Below, piece by piece: positions 25,569 to 35,885 of a stretch of 64,000 nucleotides of DNA (positions within the stretch are counted from its first letter, which is position 1; each line of letters opens with the position of its first letter). Source of the DNA: Vitellaria paradoxa (Eukaryota > Streptophyta > Magnoliopsida > Ericales > Sapotaceae); the NCBI GenBank assembly GCA_019916065.1, contig CM034236.1:50000690-50064689 (forward strand). The letters run 5' to 3'. Made by a program: the position numbers and the translations under genes. The notes under the pieces are model-generated. The model saw only the letters and a list, made by a program, of their open reading frames with translations, did no database searches and was not told the DNA's origin.

Positions 25569-27350
25569 TTATGTACATTTATAATGATAAAAAGTAAGAT
25601 AAAATAAAATAAAGTAAAATAATTTATAAATTTATAATTTATACAGTAAAATAAAAAGTAAATAATTTTTAAAATTTTTTAAAATTCTTACATAATTTTT
25701 AACAAATTAAACGTATTTATTATATGTTACCACGCACCACGAAGGGTATGATGAAAATTAAAAAAAATCTTCTCGAAGGACAAAGACCGACCCATAGTCA
25801 TACCAAACAACAGGCAAGAGGGGATTAGGCAGCAGATACCTTGTACGAGTAACCGAAACAGACACCAATCTCTACCCATCCCTAATATTTCCATTTTCAT
25901 TTCATTTCATATTTATTATAATTCTCTTCCAACGATAATTAGACTAATTAATTCAGGACGAAGGTAGTAGGAAAGCCAGTCCCCTCGGCAAGTGTGCATT
26001 TTTAAACGGGGTTACCTGGGGTCCGTACGGGTAAACTAAACGGTTTTGGCAGTTCCAAAAGGGGAGGATAGGGCTAGAATGAGAGTTGGGGGTGACCGGC
26101 TGGGGTGGGTTGCGGGTAGAAAGGACGGGGACTGTGGCCGTTGGGTTGGGAGGGGTGGTGGGGCTAGGGCATGCATACAGGCTGTACTGACAGAAAAAGC
26201 AGTAATGATTCGCCCTCCGATTCGGCGACCACTCCTGTCGTTTTGCGCCAGCTCAGCGTTTCCGTGCTCAACTCTTTTTTTATTTTTTGCGTTGCTGTTG
26301 TTGATAAGAAGAAACGGAAATTTGGAGTAATAATAATAATAAATTTAACACAAAAAAATAATGAAAAATAAAAGTAATATCCCACACGTAAAGGTGAATG
26401 CTCTCCAGCCTGGCCTCCTTGATTTCTCTCTCCTCATCGGTCAAAGTTGATGGGCTCATCCCCCCTCCCTCTCTCTCTCTCTCTCTCTCTCTGCATATAT
26501 ATATATATATACATATGTATATCGAGCACTCAACGTCGTCCGTTGAGATTCATCATCATACAAGACCCAATTCGTCCCTCCAACCGTTATTAACTTTTCT
26601 TTCTCTTCTATTAATTAATGGAGATAAGATCGGTTGGGACTGGGAAGACCTGTCTCTACCATCTCGTGTTTAACTTCCAGAACAGTGCACGAAAACCACC
26701 TCCACTAATTAACCCTCCAAGCAAACTACTAGAATCATACGCCCCCACACCACTCTCGTGCCAAGCAGCGAGCGAGTCATACTTACCAGGAAGAGAGAAT
26801 ATTCCATGTAACCTTACCTTATACAACAAATTAATTTAATTTAATTTAATTTAATGAAGACGTGGATACATATAATATAACACTGATCACAAAATTATTC
26901 GATTTTAAAAGTTTTAAAATTCTATTCTGAAACAAGATCATATATGTATTGTTGTTAAAATTTTTAAATACGTGTGTAAATTTCGCTAGCATATTAATAA
27001 AATAACAAGACAAAACAATTAAGTTTAAAATTGAATATCAACAACTAAAATAAAAGAAAAGTACACATTATTTTTTACATTCTACTTTCTTAAAAAAATA
27101 TTATTTATTTTGAGACATGATAAAATGTGTGAAAAAAAAAAAGACTGCCTAATGTTTGATTTACCTACCAACACAAAATTTTTTTTAATTTTTATTAATT
27201 TTTTTCAACTTTTTTAATCAAATTTTCATTTTTACATTAACTTTTTATTTTTTCCATTCAAACCCACTTCCATTTAATAAATAAATAAATACATCTTATG
27301 AAACTGTGGAAAACATTAAAAGCGCACAATTATAAATAATAATAATAATA
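25569..27350. other. MYB upstream intergenic region, no gene seen
   Basis: Contains a G-rich stretch on the plus strand at about 25985-26165, a (CT)n run at 26469-26492 followed by (AT)n, then AT-rich sequence with a repeated 'aatttaatttaattt' near 26835. Several overlapping frames of 66-94 codons at 26046-26839 show no recognisable domain. I read the region as distal promoter and spacer of the MYB gene. Confidence 0.4.
26469..26510. repeat. (CT)n-(AT)n microsatellite
   Basis: Twelve CT units followed almost directly by eight AT units. Confidence 0.9.
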
Positions 27351-27614
27351 ATAATGGAGAGTGTGGAATACGCACCTCTGGAGGGGATGATGCGTTAAGC
27401 GGAGGGATTTCAAGGGAAGTGAGGATGTGTAAATCAGTGCAGCTCAGATTTGACGCGTGTCCGTTTGACAGCTGTATTCCAAAGGCCAAGAACAACCGGT
27501 TGCCTGGAAGAGGCGGTGCCCATAACGCCTCTCCAATTTGACTCCCACCGGCACCACCGGTCATCCCTATCCCCTCGTCACCTGCATAACCCAACCGCTC
27601 GTCTCTTCACCTAG

Positions 27615-27623
27615 TATATAAAG
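27615..27623 (+). promoter_or_regulatory. Likely TATA box of the MYB gene
   Basis: 'tatataaag' lies about 180 bp upstream of the MYB start codon. This fits a 5' UTR of roughly 150 bases beginning about 30 bp downstream. The surrounding 27360-27700 sequence is CT- and GC-richer than the flanks, as expected for a plant core promoter. Confidence 0.55.
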
Positions 27624-27749
27624 CACTGCCGAGACCTCCAACTCTGTCAATCTTCCTTCCAGAGCCTCCTCTCTTTGCAACCGTTGAGACAACCCCGTAA
27701 AAATCAGAACTTCAAAAAAGAAAAAAAAAAAAAAAAACCCAATTTTTAC

Positions 27750-27761
27750 ATGCTTTCCTAA
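27750..27761 (+). promoter_or_regulatory. Three-codon upstream ORF in the MYB leader
   Basis: An ATG at 27750 opens a frame of three codons (Met-Leu-Ser) ending at a TAA, 37 bp before the MYB start codon. It would be translated only if transcription starts upstream, as the TATA box at 27615 suggests. A minimal uORF could lower translation of the main frame, but that is an inference. Confidence 0.35.
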
Positions 27762-27798
27762 CCTTGAATCAGTCCTGGCGGTTAGTACAAAGAAAGAA

Positions 27799-28830
27799 AT
27801 GGATCGAATCAAAGGTCCGTGGAGTCCCGAAGAGGACGACTTGTTACAGAAGCTGGTACAGAAACACGGCCCTCGAAACTGGTCTCTGATAAGCAAGTCC
27901 ATACCGGGTAGATCCGGAAAGTCTTGCCGGTTACGATGGTGTAACCAGCTGTCTCCTCAGGTGGAGCACCGGGCCTTCACTCCCGAAGAAGACGATACCA
28001 TCATCAGGGCTCACGCCAGGTTCGGCAACAAGTGGGCCACGATTGCCAGGCTCCTATCGGGTCGGACCGACAACGCCATTAAGAACCACTGGAACTCTAC
28101 GCTCAAGAGGAAGTGCTCCTCCATCTGCCCCGATGATGGTAAGGACGACGACTTGTCAAATCAACCGCTGAAACGATCGGTCAGTGCTGGGTCGGCGGTT
28201 CCGGTTTCGGGGCTCTACTTGACTCCGAGTAGCCCTTCCGGATCCGATGTCAGCGATTCGAGCCTTCCTGTTATGTCCCCGTCTCACGTGTACCGACCTG
28301 TCGCGAGAACAGGAGGTGTGTTGCCACCGCAGGTCGAAACGACGTCGTCCACAAACGATCCTGCGACTTCCCTCACCCTGTCTCTCCCCGGTGTGGATTC
28401 GTCCTCCGATACTTCACATCGCGTACACGAGTCAAATCCATCAGCGAATCCGGTTCAGTTAGCGCCAGTCTCGCCTCTTCCGGCGGCGATTCCGATGCAA
28501 CAGGTTCCAGTGTGTCATCAGAACCAAAAGGTTGAGCTGGCGGCGGTGGCGGCAGCAGTACCGCTTCAGCCGCCAGTAGCGGAGCAGCAGCAACAGCAGG
28601 AGAGGGCGTTCACGCCGTTCAACGCGGAGTTCATGGCGGTGATGCAGGAGATGATAAGGAAGGAGGTGAGGAACTACATGGCGGCGCTTGATCATCATAA
28701 TCATCCTCAGGTGGTGCAGCAGCAGCCGCAGCCGCCGCCGCCACAGGGTGGTTATTGCATTCAGCAGGCCACCGCAGATGGGTTCCGGGGCGCCGTTGTG
28801 AACCGCATCGGAATCAGCAGGATCGACTAA
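27799..28830 (+). CDS. MYB73: R2R3-MYB transcription factor, subgroup 22 (MYB44/70/73/77 type)
   Basis: A single-exon gene of 343 codons. Subgroup 22 MYB genes are typically intronless. R2 spans about residues 5-54 with Trp 8, 28 and 47. R3 spans about 57-106 with Phe60 replacing the first Trp, then Trp 79 and 98, and ends in the recognition helix NAIKNHWNS. After it comes the subgroup-22 signature [18 protein letters not shown] (138-155), then an EAR-type LTLSL motif (192-196). A Q/P-rich tail holds a conserved [11 protein letters not shown] helix. Family members are nuclear DNA-binding regulators of auxin, ABA and stress responses and often act as repressors. The start is the first in-frame ATG and sits immediately before R2, as in relatives. 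The MYB73 symbol rests on clade plus gene order; MYB70, MYB44 or MYB77 are alternatives. A GA microsatellite lies in the 3' flank. Confidence 0.93.
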   Translation: MDRIKGPWSPEEDDLLQKLVQKHGPRNWSLISKSIPGRSGKSCRLRWCNQLSPQVEHRAFTPEEDDTIIRAHARFGNKWATIARLLSGRTDNAIKNHWNSTLKRKCSSICPDDGKDDDLSNQPLKRSVSAGSAVPVSGLYLTPSSPSGSDVSDSSLPVMSPSHVYRPVARTGGVLPPQVETTSSTNDPATSLTLSLPGVDSSSDTSHRVHESNPSANPVQLAPVSPLPAAIPMQQVPVCHQNQKVELAAVAAAVPLQPPVAEQQQQQERAFTPFNAEFMAVMQEMIRKEVRNYMAALDHHNHPQVVQQQPQPPPPQGGYCIQQATADGFRGAVVNRIGISRID

Positions 28831-29562
28831 TTAAACGTGGTGAATTGAGGGAGAGTTGGAGACTGAAAAATTAGATCCTCGGTAGATTTGCCACTTGCCC
28901 TAATGCCAATCTGGTCCACTTTAAAAATGTACATACAGAGAGAGAGAGAGAGAGAGACAGAGTAGGAGGGGAGGAAGAGGGAGGGGGAGAAGCGGGGAAG
29001 GAAATGAAATTGGGGACGAAATCCGAGTGGGGGCTGAAAAGAGGCCAAAAAAATGGGACTTTTTTTTTTTTATTTTGGGGTTTTTATTAATCTATATATA
29101 AATATGGAGGCTTTTGTTATTAAGCTTGATGGGAATAACCATCAGCCAGAAAAAATGTAGGGGAAAAAAAGAAAAAAAAAATTTTACGATCCAAGTTAAA
29201 TTTTATTATATGCAAATTTGGAATTCCCTTTTAACATTTATATTGTTTATTTTCGGTCGTTCAGTTGTCTTTCGTGTTTAGCTGAGGCATTTTTTATTTT
29301 TATTTTTTTATTTTAGAACTTAACTAAAATGTTTGAGTCACAGTTCTATGCGTCAATTAGTTACTTTGATTCACACAAATATCCAGAGTGTAGTGTTGTT
29401 GTTATAGTTTGGTGAGCTATAAAAATTAATATAAATTTATAAAAATTATAATTTTATAAAAATTTATAAAGTTTTATAGAGACACCTCCAGTCAAAGTTT
29501 TAATGTTATCATTGAATGTCATGGGCCTACGAGGCTTTAATAGCTCTAGAATTTGAAATTAA
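28831..29562. other. MYB 3' flank, no gene seen
   Basis: The 3' UTR probably occupies the first few hundred bases. It contains a (GA)n run around 28938-28956, then AT-rich spacer with poly-T and poly-A runs. No further coding sequence is visible. Confidence 0.5.
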
Positions 29563-30073
29563 GGGTGTGTTTGGTGTGATAAAAAATGAAATAAGATATG
29601 ATTTGAAAAAAATTTTTACATTTGGTATACATATCTCAAATTATATTTTTTAGAGATAAATAGTAAGATTCTATCTTAATAGATTGAATTTTTGTTTGGA
29701 CGAATTTAAAATTTTGGACAGTTATAGTTTTTTTATACTACAATCTGTTTAAACGGAAACGAACTGTAACAATTGTTTGAACAGAAGTTGATTGTTTGAA
29801 TCCATCGGAACGGTTTATACAATTTATAGGAGCGGTTTTTACGATTTCACAAAAAATAGTCAAAGTAAGTATCTTTCAGTAGTTTGGGAGTTCATGATGA
29901 GAATGGCGAAAAAAGTTTTTACTATTTGATTAAATGAATTCTAGTTATTGTTTTTTTTTTTTTTTTTTTGAAAAGTATTGAACTTTTTTAGAGGTTTTAG
30001 AAGGTAAAAATGTGTAAAAATATAATAGAAATTTTAAGAGATTTTTAACAAATTTTTGTGCACCAAACACACC
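29563..30073 (+). mobile_element. MITE-like element, family A
   Basis: Begins 'gggtgtgtttggtg' and ends 'caccaaacacacc', a near-perfect inverted repeat of about 13 bp. TTAA flanks both sides (29559-29562 and 30074-30077), giving a 3-4 bp TSD. About 511 bp without coding capacity. The short TA-rich TSD and GG..CC ends fit PIF/Harbinger (Tourist-like) elements. Copies occur at 25051-25568 and, reversed, at 50698-51276. Confidence 0.75.
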
Positions 30074-30285
30074 TTAAATATAAAAAATAAAAATAAAATG
30101 TCACACAATATTCAGAATTAGGAGCGATATATTACGAATTTTGACAAATGTAAAGCGACAAAATTGAAGCATAGGGTAAAATTTGTGAAAAATGGCTTTT
30201 AGTGTTCAAATTCTAATAACTTACGGTGAAATGTCAAATACAATTTACTTTCAAATTTTTATACTTTATTTTTTGCTCACAATTA

Positions 30286-30648
30286 GTCCTGTTTGAAGTA
30301 AGAAAAAATTAGATAAATTGAAATAAAATATGATTTGGGATTAATTTTGGCGCTGCTTTTTCTGAAAAGTCACAAACCGTAGGAACAATTTTCCAAATCC
30401 GTTTCCACAGATTCAAAAAAATTCACAAAAAATAGTGACAATGGTACTTGTTTGAAAACTTTCAACACAAAAAATACGATGATATAAAAAAATTACACAT
30501 TCGATTAATCTACTTTCAAATTTTTTTGTTTTTTTAGCTAAATATTGAAATTTTTTGAAATTAGTGATGGTAGAAAAATTAAAGGTAGAGAAGTTGTTGT
30601 TAGAGATTTATAGAGTTATTTGAAGTTGTATCTATTCCAAACCGGGCC
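30286..30648 (+). mobile_element. Tourist-like MITE, family B
   Basis: Same layout as 31682-32041: a 'gtcctgtttgaagta' left end and 'ccaaaccgggcc' right end, with internal 'gatttgggattaattttgg', 'cacaaaccgtaggaac' and 'agagatttatagagtt'. About 360 bp and non-coding. It is more diverged than the 31682 copy. Confidence 0.65.
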
Positions 30649-30779
30649 AATATATAATAGTCAAAAATTATAAGAAGTCAAAAGCAAATAGAATGTGTAA
30701 TTATATTTGAAACCCTCGGGCAAATGTGATAGTATTGGTAAAATAAATCTCTTTAACTTGGTAAATGCAACAAGTTCTT

Positions 30780-31040
30780 CTGGGGTTGGGAAGAAATCCG
30801 CATCTGTTACCCATGGGTGCGCACTGGGTGAAACCCGCCCCGTGGTCCTAGCCGGCAAAGAACTACGAGGAGGTAAATCAGCCTAGGCAAGCCCTGACTG
30901 ACTGGCTCGGCCGAGAAGGCTGTTAGATGACCCTTCACAATTAGAGAAAGGACTGCCCCCAAGAGGAGTCGAACCCAGGACTTATTGGTCTCAGCCCTTC
31001 AACCCGCCATCCGAACTAACTTGACTATCCCTTTCGGAGC
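30780..31040 (-). mobile_element. tRNA-derived SINE with 17-bp target-site duplication
   Basis: Read on the minus strand, the 261-bp element starts with a tRNA-like head: a box A-like 'tagttcggatggcgggtt' and a box B 'gggttcgactcc'. It ends with the plant SINE tail 'ttcttcccaaccccagaa', similar to Au-type SINEs. It is bounded by a 17-bp duplication, 'aaatgcaacaagttctt' (30763-30779) and 'aaatgcgacaagttctt' (31041-31057), with one mismatch. Pol III-transcribed and non-autonomous, it depends on a LINE partner. The tail matches the remnant at 15530-15568. Confidence 0.85.
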
Positions 31041-31059
31041 AAATGCGACAAGTTCTTGG

Positions 31060-31100
31060 GTATGGATTCATAGGTTCTTGGGTATGGATTCATAGGTGTG
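31060..31100. repeat. Short tandem duplication
   Basis: 'ttcttgggtatggattcatagg' is present twice in tandem, directly after the SINE duplication. A third partial 'tgtggattcaaac' follows. Probably local slippage. Confidence 0.7.
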
Positions 31101-31681
31101 GATTCAAACTCTTGTTTGTGCGTTATAAAGTTCATGACTATTTGTTATATATGTTAAAAGGTGTAACACCAATTAAATTTTTTTTTATTAAAATTAATTT
31201 GATAAAAAATTTACTTGGCTAACCAGGCTTAATATGCCTAAATAGAGAAAATAAGCTTACTTATTTTGATTTGGTTTTATATGTTGGCATTTTTTTTTTT
31301 TTTGATAGTTTTTAGCCATGTTATATATACTTTCATTAAATAAACTTGCCAAAAAAAAAAAATCAAAAATAGAAAATTTATGTACAGGTCAAAACGTTGT
31401 ACATGAATCTTTTATTTTTTATTATTTTTTATAATTTTTAATTTTATAAATACCAATGACTTGCCTAAAAGTTATCACTCGAAAACAAGAATTAAATTTT
31501 AATAAAAAAATTATGTAAGATAAAAATAAGTCAAATTAAAATAAATCAAATCGAAATAAACAAACTTATTTCATTTTCAAACCTTACCTTAATGTTGTTG
31601 TGTCATTTTGAGTTGAAAAGTAAACAGAAAAATGATAAACACGTTCCTCACGTGTGTACTGTGGTTATTTCTAACAACTAA
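31101..31681. other. Intergenic, no gene seen
   Basis: AT-rich spacer between the SINE and the next MITE-like element, with poly-T and poly-A tracts only. Confidence 0.5.
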
Positions 31682-32041
31682 GGCCTCGTTTGGCGTAAAA
31701 AAATGATAAATTGAGATAAAATGTGGTTTGGGATTGATTTTAGCGCCACTTTTTTCTAAAAAGTCGCAAACCGTGGAAACGGTTTACCAAATTCGTTCCC
31801 ACGGATTTAAAAAAATTCACAAAAAATAGCGACAATGGTACTCGTTTGAAAGCTCTCGACACGAATAATATGATTGTATAAAAAATTTATACATTCGAAT
31901 AACCTACTTTCAGATTTTTTATTTTTTTAGTGAAATATTAGAATTTTTTAAAATTAGTGATGGCGGGCGGGAAAATTAAAGATAATGAAGTTGTTAGAGA
32001 TTTATAGAGTTTTTTAGTATTTTTTTATGCCAAATGTAACC
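31682..32041 (+). mobile_element. Tourist-like MITE, family B (best-preserved copy)
   Basis: A 360-bp element whose ends 'ggcctcgtttggcgtaaaa' and 'ttatgccaaatgtaacc' form a roughly 24-bp imperfect inverted repeat. TAA lies on both sides (31679-31681 and 32042-32044). GG..CC termini with a 3-bp TAA duplication are the hallmark of Tourist-type PIF/Harbinger MITEs. Internally it carries 'aaaccgtggaaacggttt' facing 'cgttcccacggattt', which can form a hairpin. Related copies are at 22868-23232 (reverse) and 30286-30648. Confidence 0.8.
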
Positions 32042-35000
32042 TAAAAATGCAAGCAAAGTCAAAAACTCCCGTTTCGTAACGTTGTTTTTAAAAGCTAACA
32101 ATATAAATATGTTTGCCAAAAATATTTTTTTATTTTTAAAAAAAATATGAATATTGATAATTTTAACACTTTGTCCATTTTTTTGTCTTATATTAAAATA
32201 AATTATTTTATTTAAATATTTTATTAAACTAAAATTCATTTTAATAAATAAAAATACTAAATTGATTAAATTAATATGAAATATATTTTATTAAGTTCAA
32301 TCAATTTTTAAAAATTAATAAAATTAAATTAAATATTTCATTAAAATAAAAATTAATTGTATTAAATAAAATTTTACGTTCAAAGGCAATTTAAGTTTTT
32401 ATTTAAAAAATTTAAAAACATAAAACAAAAAATAAAATAGATAAACAATTAAATATAATAAAAAATAGATAATATTGGGTGTATTTGAAGTTGCATAAAA
32501 TTGTAAAAATAAATATCTCGTAACTCATACAGTGAGTGAAGAATTTAAATTTTATTATTTCGTAATTTATATTTATAAAAATTTATAAAATTTTATTTTT
32601 TTTTAGAGAGCTCAAAGGAGCCATTATCAAACGAATTCTAAAGACGAAAGGAAAAAAAATAAAACATCAACGGTCGTCGCCGTAAAGGGGAATGATGACA
32701 GAGCAGTAACTGTTTGTGAGTTAGTCAGATGGGCAGAAGATTTCTGGGAAAATCCACTCCAATTCTTTCTCAGGTTTTTCGCCGTGCGTGGACGGCGTAG
32801 GGACGGGACCTGTAACCAAACAGAAAGATTGCGGGGAACACAAGAAGCACTTGGCCGCTTTCATATTGCCCCCCAAACTACCAAAAAACAATTGAGTTGA
32901 GCGGGGGAAATTGAACCGGAGTTGAGAACTCAATAAAAAAATTTTGGATTTTAATTATTTGATTTCTTTAGATTTAAATTAAAATTAGATTTGGTTATAA
33001 TTCTTGCATATCAATAATCAATATAATTAAAACTTAAATTAGAAATTACATGTAAATATCTATAGTAATTTTGTAAAAATTAATATAAATTTGTAAAAAT
33101 TATAATCTCATAATTTGTGCAACTACTAAAACATTTGAATTTTATAGAAATTTATAGAATTTTGTAGCGGTATATAGAACTCCAAACACCCCCAAATGCA
33201 TATATTTACATACAAAAAATAAAATTAAAAATTAGACATCAAAGAATTTTGATTAATTTGGTTTTATCTAAAATTGAATTGAATTATTCCGTTAATTCAG
33301 TTTCAATTATTTTTTAAAGAATAAAAAATTATTTGACTAATTTTTACTTTTCGATTCCAATTTCACTAGAATAAATATCCCTAATTTTGGGTGCTCCATT
33401 GACTGTCTAACCAATGGTGAGATTTTTCTTTTTCTTAGAGGATGTTTTCAATCCCCCACCCCCAAAAAAAAGGAAATTCTAATTTTCACTAACTTTTTTT
33501 AATTAAATTTTATTACTTTTACATCAACTTTTAATTTTTTTTTCCCTTCCCAATATGAAGAATCTATTTCACAAGTTTCTCTCAGAGTCACAATTACCTT
33601 TCTAACCTTTCTATATTTTTGCAATTTACTATTATTATTATTATTATTTTGGGTTAATTTGTTTGTTTTTGGGTTCACGCAAGGGCTGATTTGTATACGG
33701 TTAGGTACGGTTTTGGTGGGAGAGAGAACCATACATACCCCCGCATGCTTTAGATTTCAACCGCCATCTAAACTAACTAACCGTATCTTTATTTAAATAA
33801 TAGTGTATGCGCAACCGTTTCTAATCCTTATTCTCACTTTCCAACTAATTTAAATGACTGCCCTTTTAATTTCAAACGACATGCAGTGAACTCTATATAT
33901 TTTATATCACACGTAGCTGTCCTCGGGAGTCAATTTAGGGTCGATTACAAACTGGATTTCGGATAAGCTTCCCCTTATTTAATAGATTTGAAATTTTGGA
34001 CCAAACATTGAACCAATCATCTCCTAAAGTAGAATTCAACCCCCCATATTTTGATCAGATCAATTTCAATCGATTAATTCACAGACAAAACATTTGAAAC
34101 TGGACAGATCGGATTACCAAAAAAAATATATATATATATATATATAATAACTTTGAAAACTGAACCCGAGTTTAAAATTTTTAGACTCAAAAATCAAAAC
34201 CAACCAACCCCCTGAAAACCAAGTCAAAAACGTTCTTTATGATTCCTAACTGTAGCACAACAGTTGATATTTTTCAGTTTTCAAATTAATTTCATGAATT
34301 CACACTATAGATTCAAATTTTCAATCTGACAGTTGAGCTTTAAATATCATTAAATTACATTTATGGCTTTCTAGAATTTAGTACACTAAAGGACATCTAC
34401 TCACACTTCACGTCTCACCCATCTTCACACTGAATTAAAAGAATCCAAATTATGATTTAGTACAAATTTACCTTCTTAAACTTGGGGAGTGTTTGGTTGA
34501 CAAAAAAAATGATAAAAGTACAATAAAAATAGAAAAATGTGACATAAGAGTGAAATATAAAAAATTTTGATTGAAAGAAAGTACAAAAAATAGTTAAAGT
34601 TGATAAATTTTGATGATTTTTTATGGTGTCAAACAGGACCTTATAAATGTAACACAATTATCCCTTAAATTATCAATTTGCAACAAAATGCCCATTCCTC
34701 GCACTGATATTTGTAATTTTAACAAATTTTAATTAATTAATATTGATATTAAGCAAAAAGGAAATGTTATAAATAACCTATAAATTTATAAGGGTAAATT
34801 AGTACTCACATAAAACGTTTAAGAGCAGTTTAATTTAATAATTTCAGTTAACTAAGCGTATTTTGACTACTATAAATTTATAATAGGATTTTTTTTTAAC
34901 AAAAATTTATATAAAAGCCTTTGCCTATAATATTTTTCTTTTCTATCTGAAATGCATATTATTGGAATAACTTTTATTAATCACAACAACCAATGTGAGG

Positions 35001-35885
35001 AAAGAGCAGTGTTACAACTTCCACGGCGGCAAACGCCACCTTATATTGTTACAGATAGACCACCACGTGTTTTCGGGAACGATAAACCACGAAGAAAGTA
35101 ATTCGTCCTAAAATTTTCGGGGAGGTTCTTGGAAAAAGCATGGGACGATACCAATTACAATGTTTTTCAGTATAAAGCATAAAGACCAGGTGAGGTGGGG
35201 AAAAAGTACCGTAATTCAAAACAACTTCTCTTGATTGGTTTTAATAGAAATTAATAGGAAAAAGGCAAAGTTGATAAATAAAAAGAATAATACAAATTTA
35301 AGTTACCGAGGCTGTAAAATGAACCAGACTACTTGATGATTATATGCTCGCTCGAGTCGATATGACTATAGATTTGTTCAAGCTTGACTCGAAACATAAA
35401 ACAAACCAAACCTGAGCTACAATTTTAAACTCGGTATACTATTAACCCAATCAAAACAACTTAATAAACTAAGATTCGATAAAAATATAATAAAATATCA
35501 AACTATGACTTAAAATTAATTGGTAATCTAGTTTGACTCTAAAGATTAACCTGCCCAAAAAAAAAAAAAAAAAATATTTTAAATTCAAACACTCGACTAC
35601 TTGACTCGGTTCAATTCAATTTCGATTAATTTACACCCCTATTATAAGGTCCAAAAATTTGATACAAGCAAAAGAACAAATACGAACAAAACTCTTTAGC
35701 ATGTACTATAATTACGTCAAAATTCTCAAAAAGTAACAAAACTGTGAGTCGGAATATGATTATTCACAAAATAAACATGAAGATTTACAAGAGAACTTAA
35801 CTGTTTTCATCTTATTTAGAGTTTTTAAAACCGTTTGAGAGCATAAAGAAGTCACCTTAAAGGGGCTGTCGAACTATGGCCTCAT
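32042..35885. other. Intergenic spacer downstream of HMA1, no gene seen
   Basis: Contains AT-rich sequence related to positions 1-680 (about 32060-32420), a family-C-like stretch at 32475-32630 and a (TA)n run near 34126-34146. The last 100-200 bases are probably the HMA1 3' UTR. A GC-richer patch at 32640-32930 and the frames at 32721, 33499 and 34457 show no domain. Confidence 0.45.
32475..32630. mobile_element. MITE-like remnant, family C
   Basis: Starts 'gggtgtatttgaagttgc' and contains 'ctcatacagtgagtgaa', closely matching 'ttcatacagtgagataa' in the element at 52377-52535. The right end is degraded ('agctcaaaggagcc'). Assignment is by eye. Confidence 0.35.

Noticed and set aside
26046..26839. 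Cluster of overlapping 66-94 codon frames before the MYB gene
   Set aside because: Frames on both strands overlap each other, include microsatellite-encoded repeats and match no family; probably promoter and spacer.
30930..31030. tRNA gene on the minus strand
   Set aside because: The box A/B motifs belong to a SINE head; there is no complete cloverleaf and the flanking duplication marks a retroposon.
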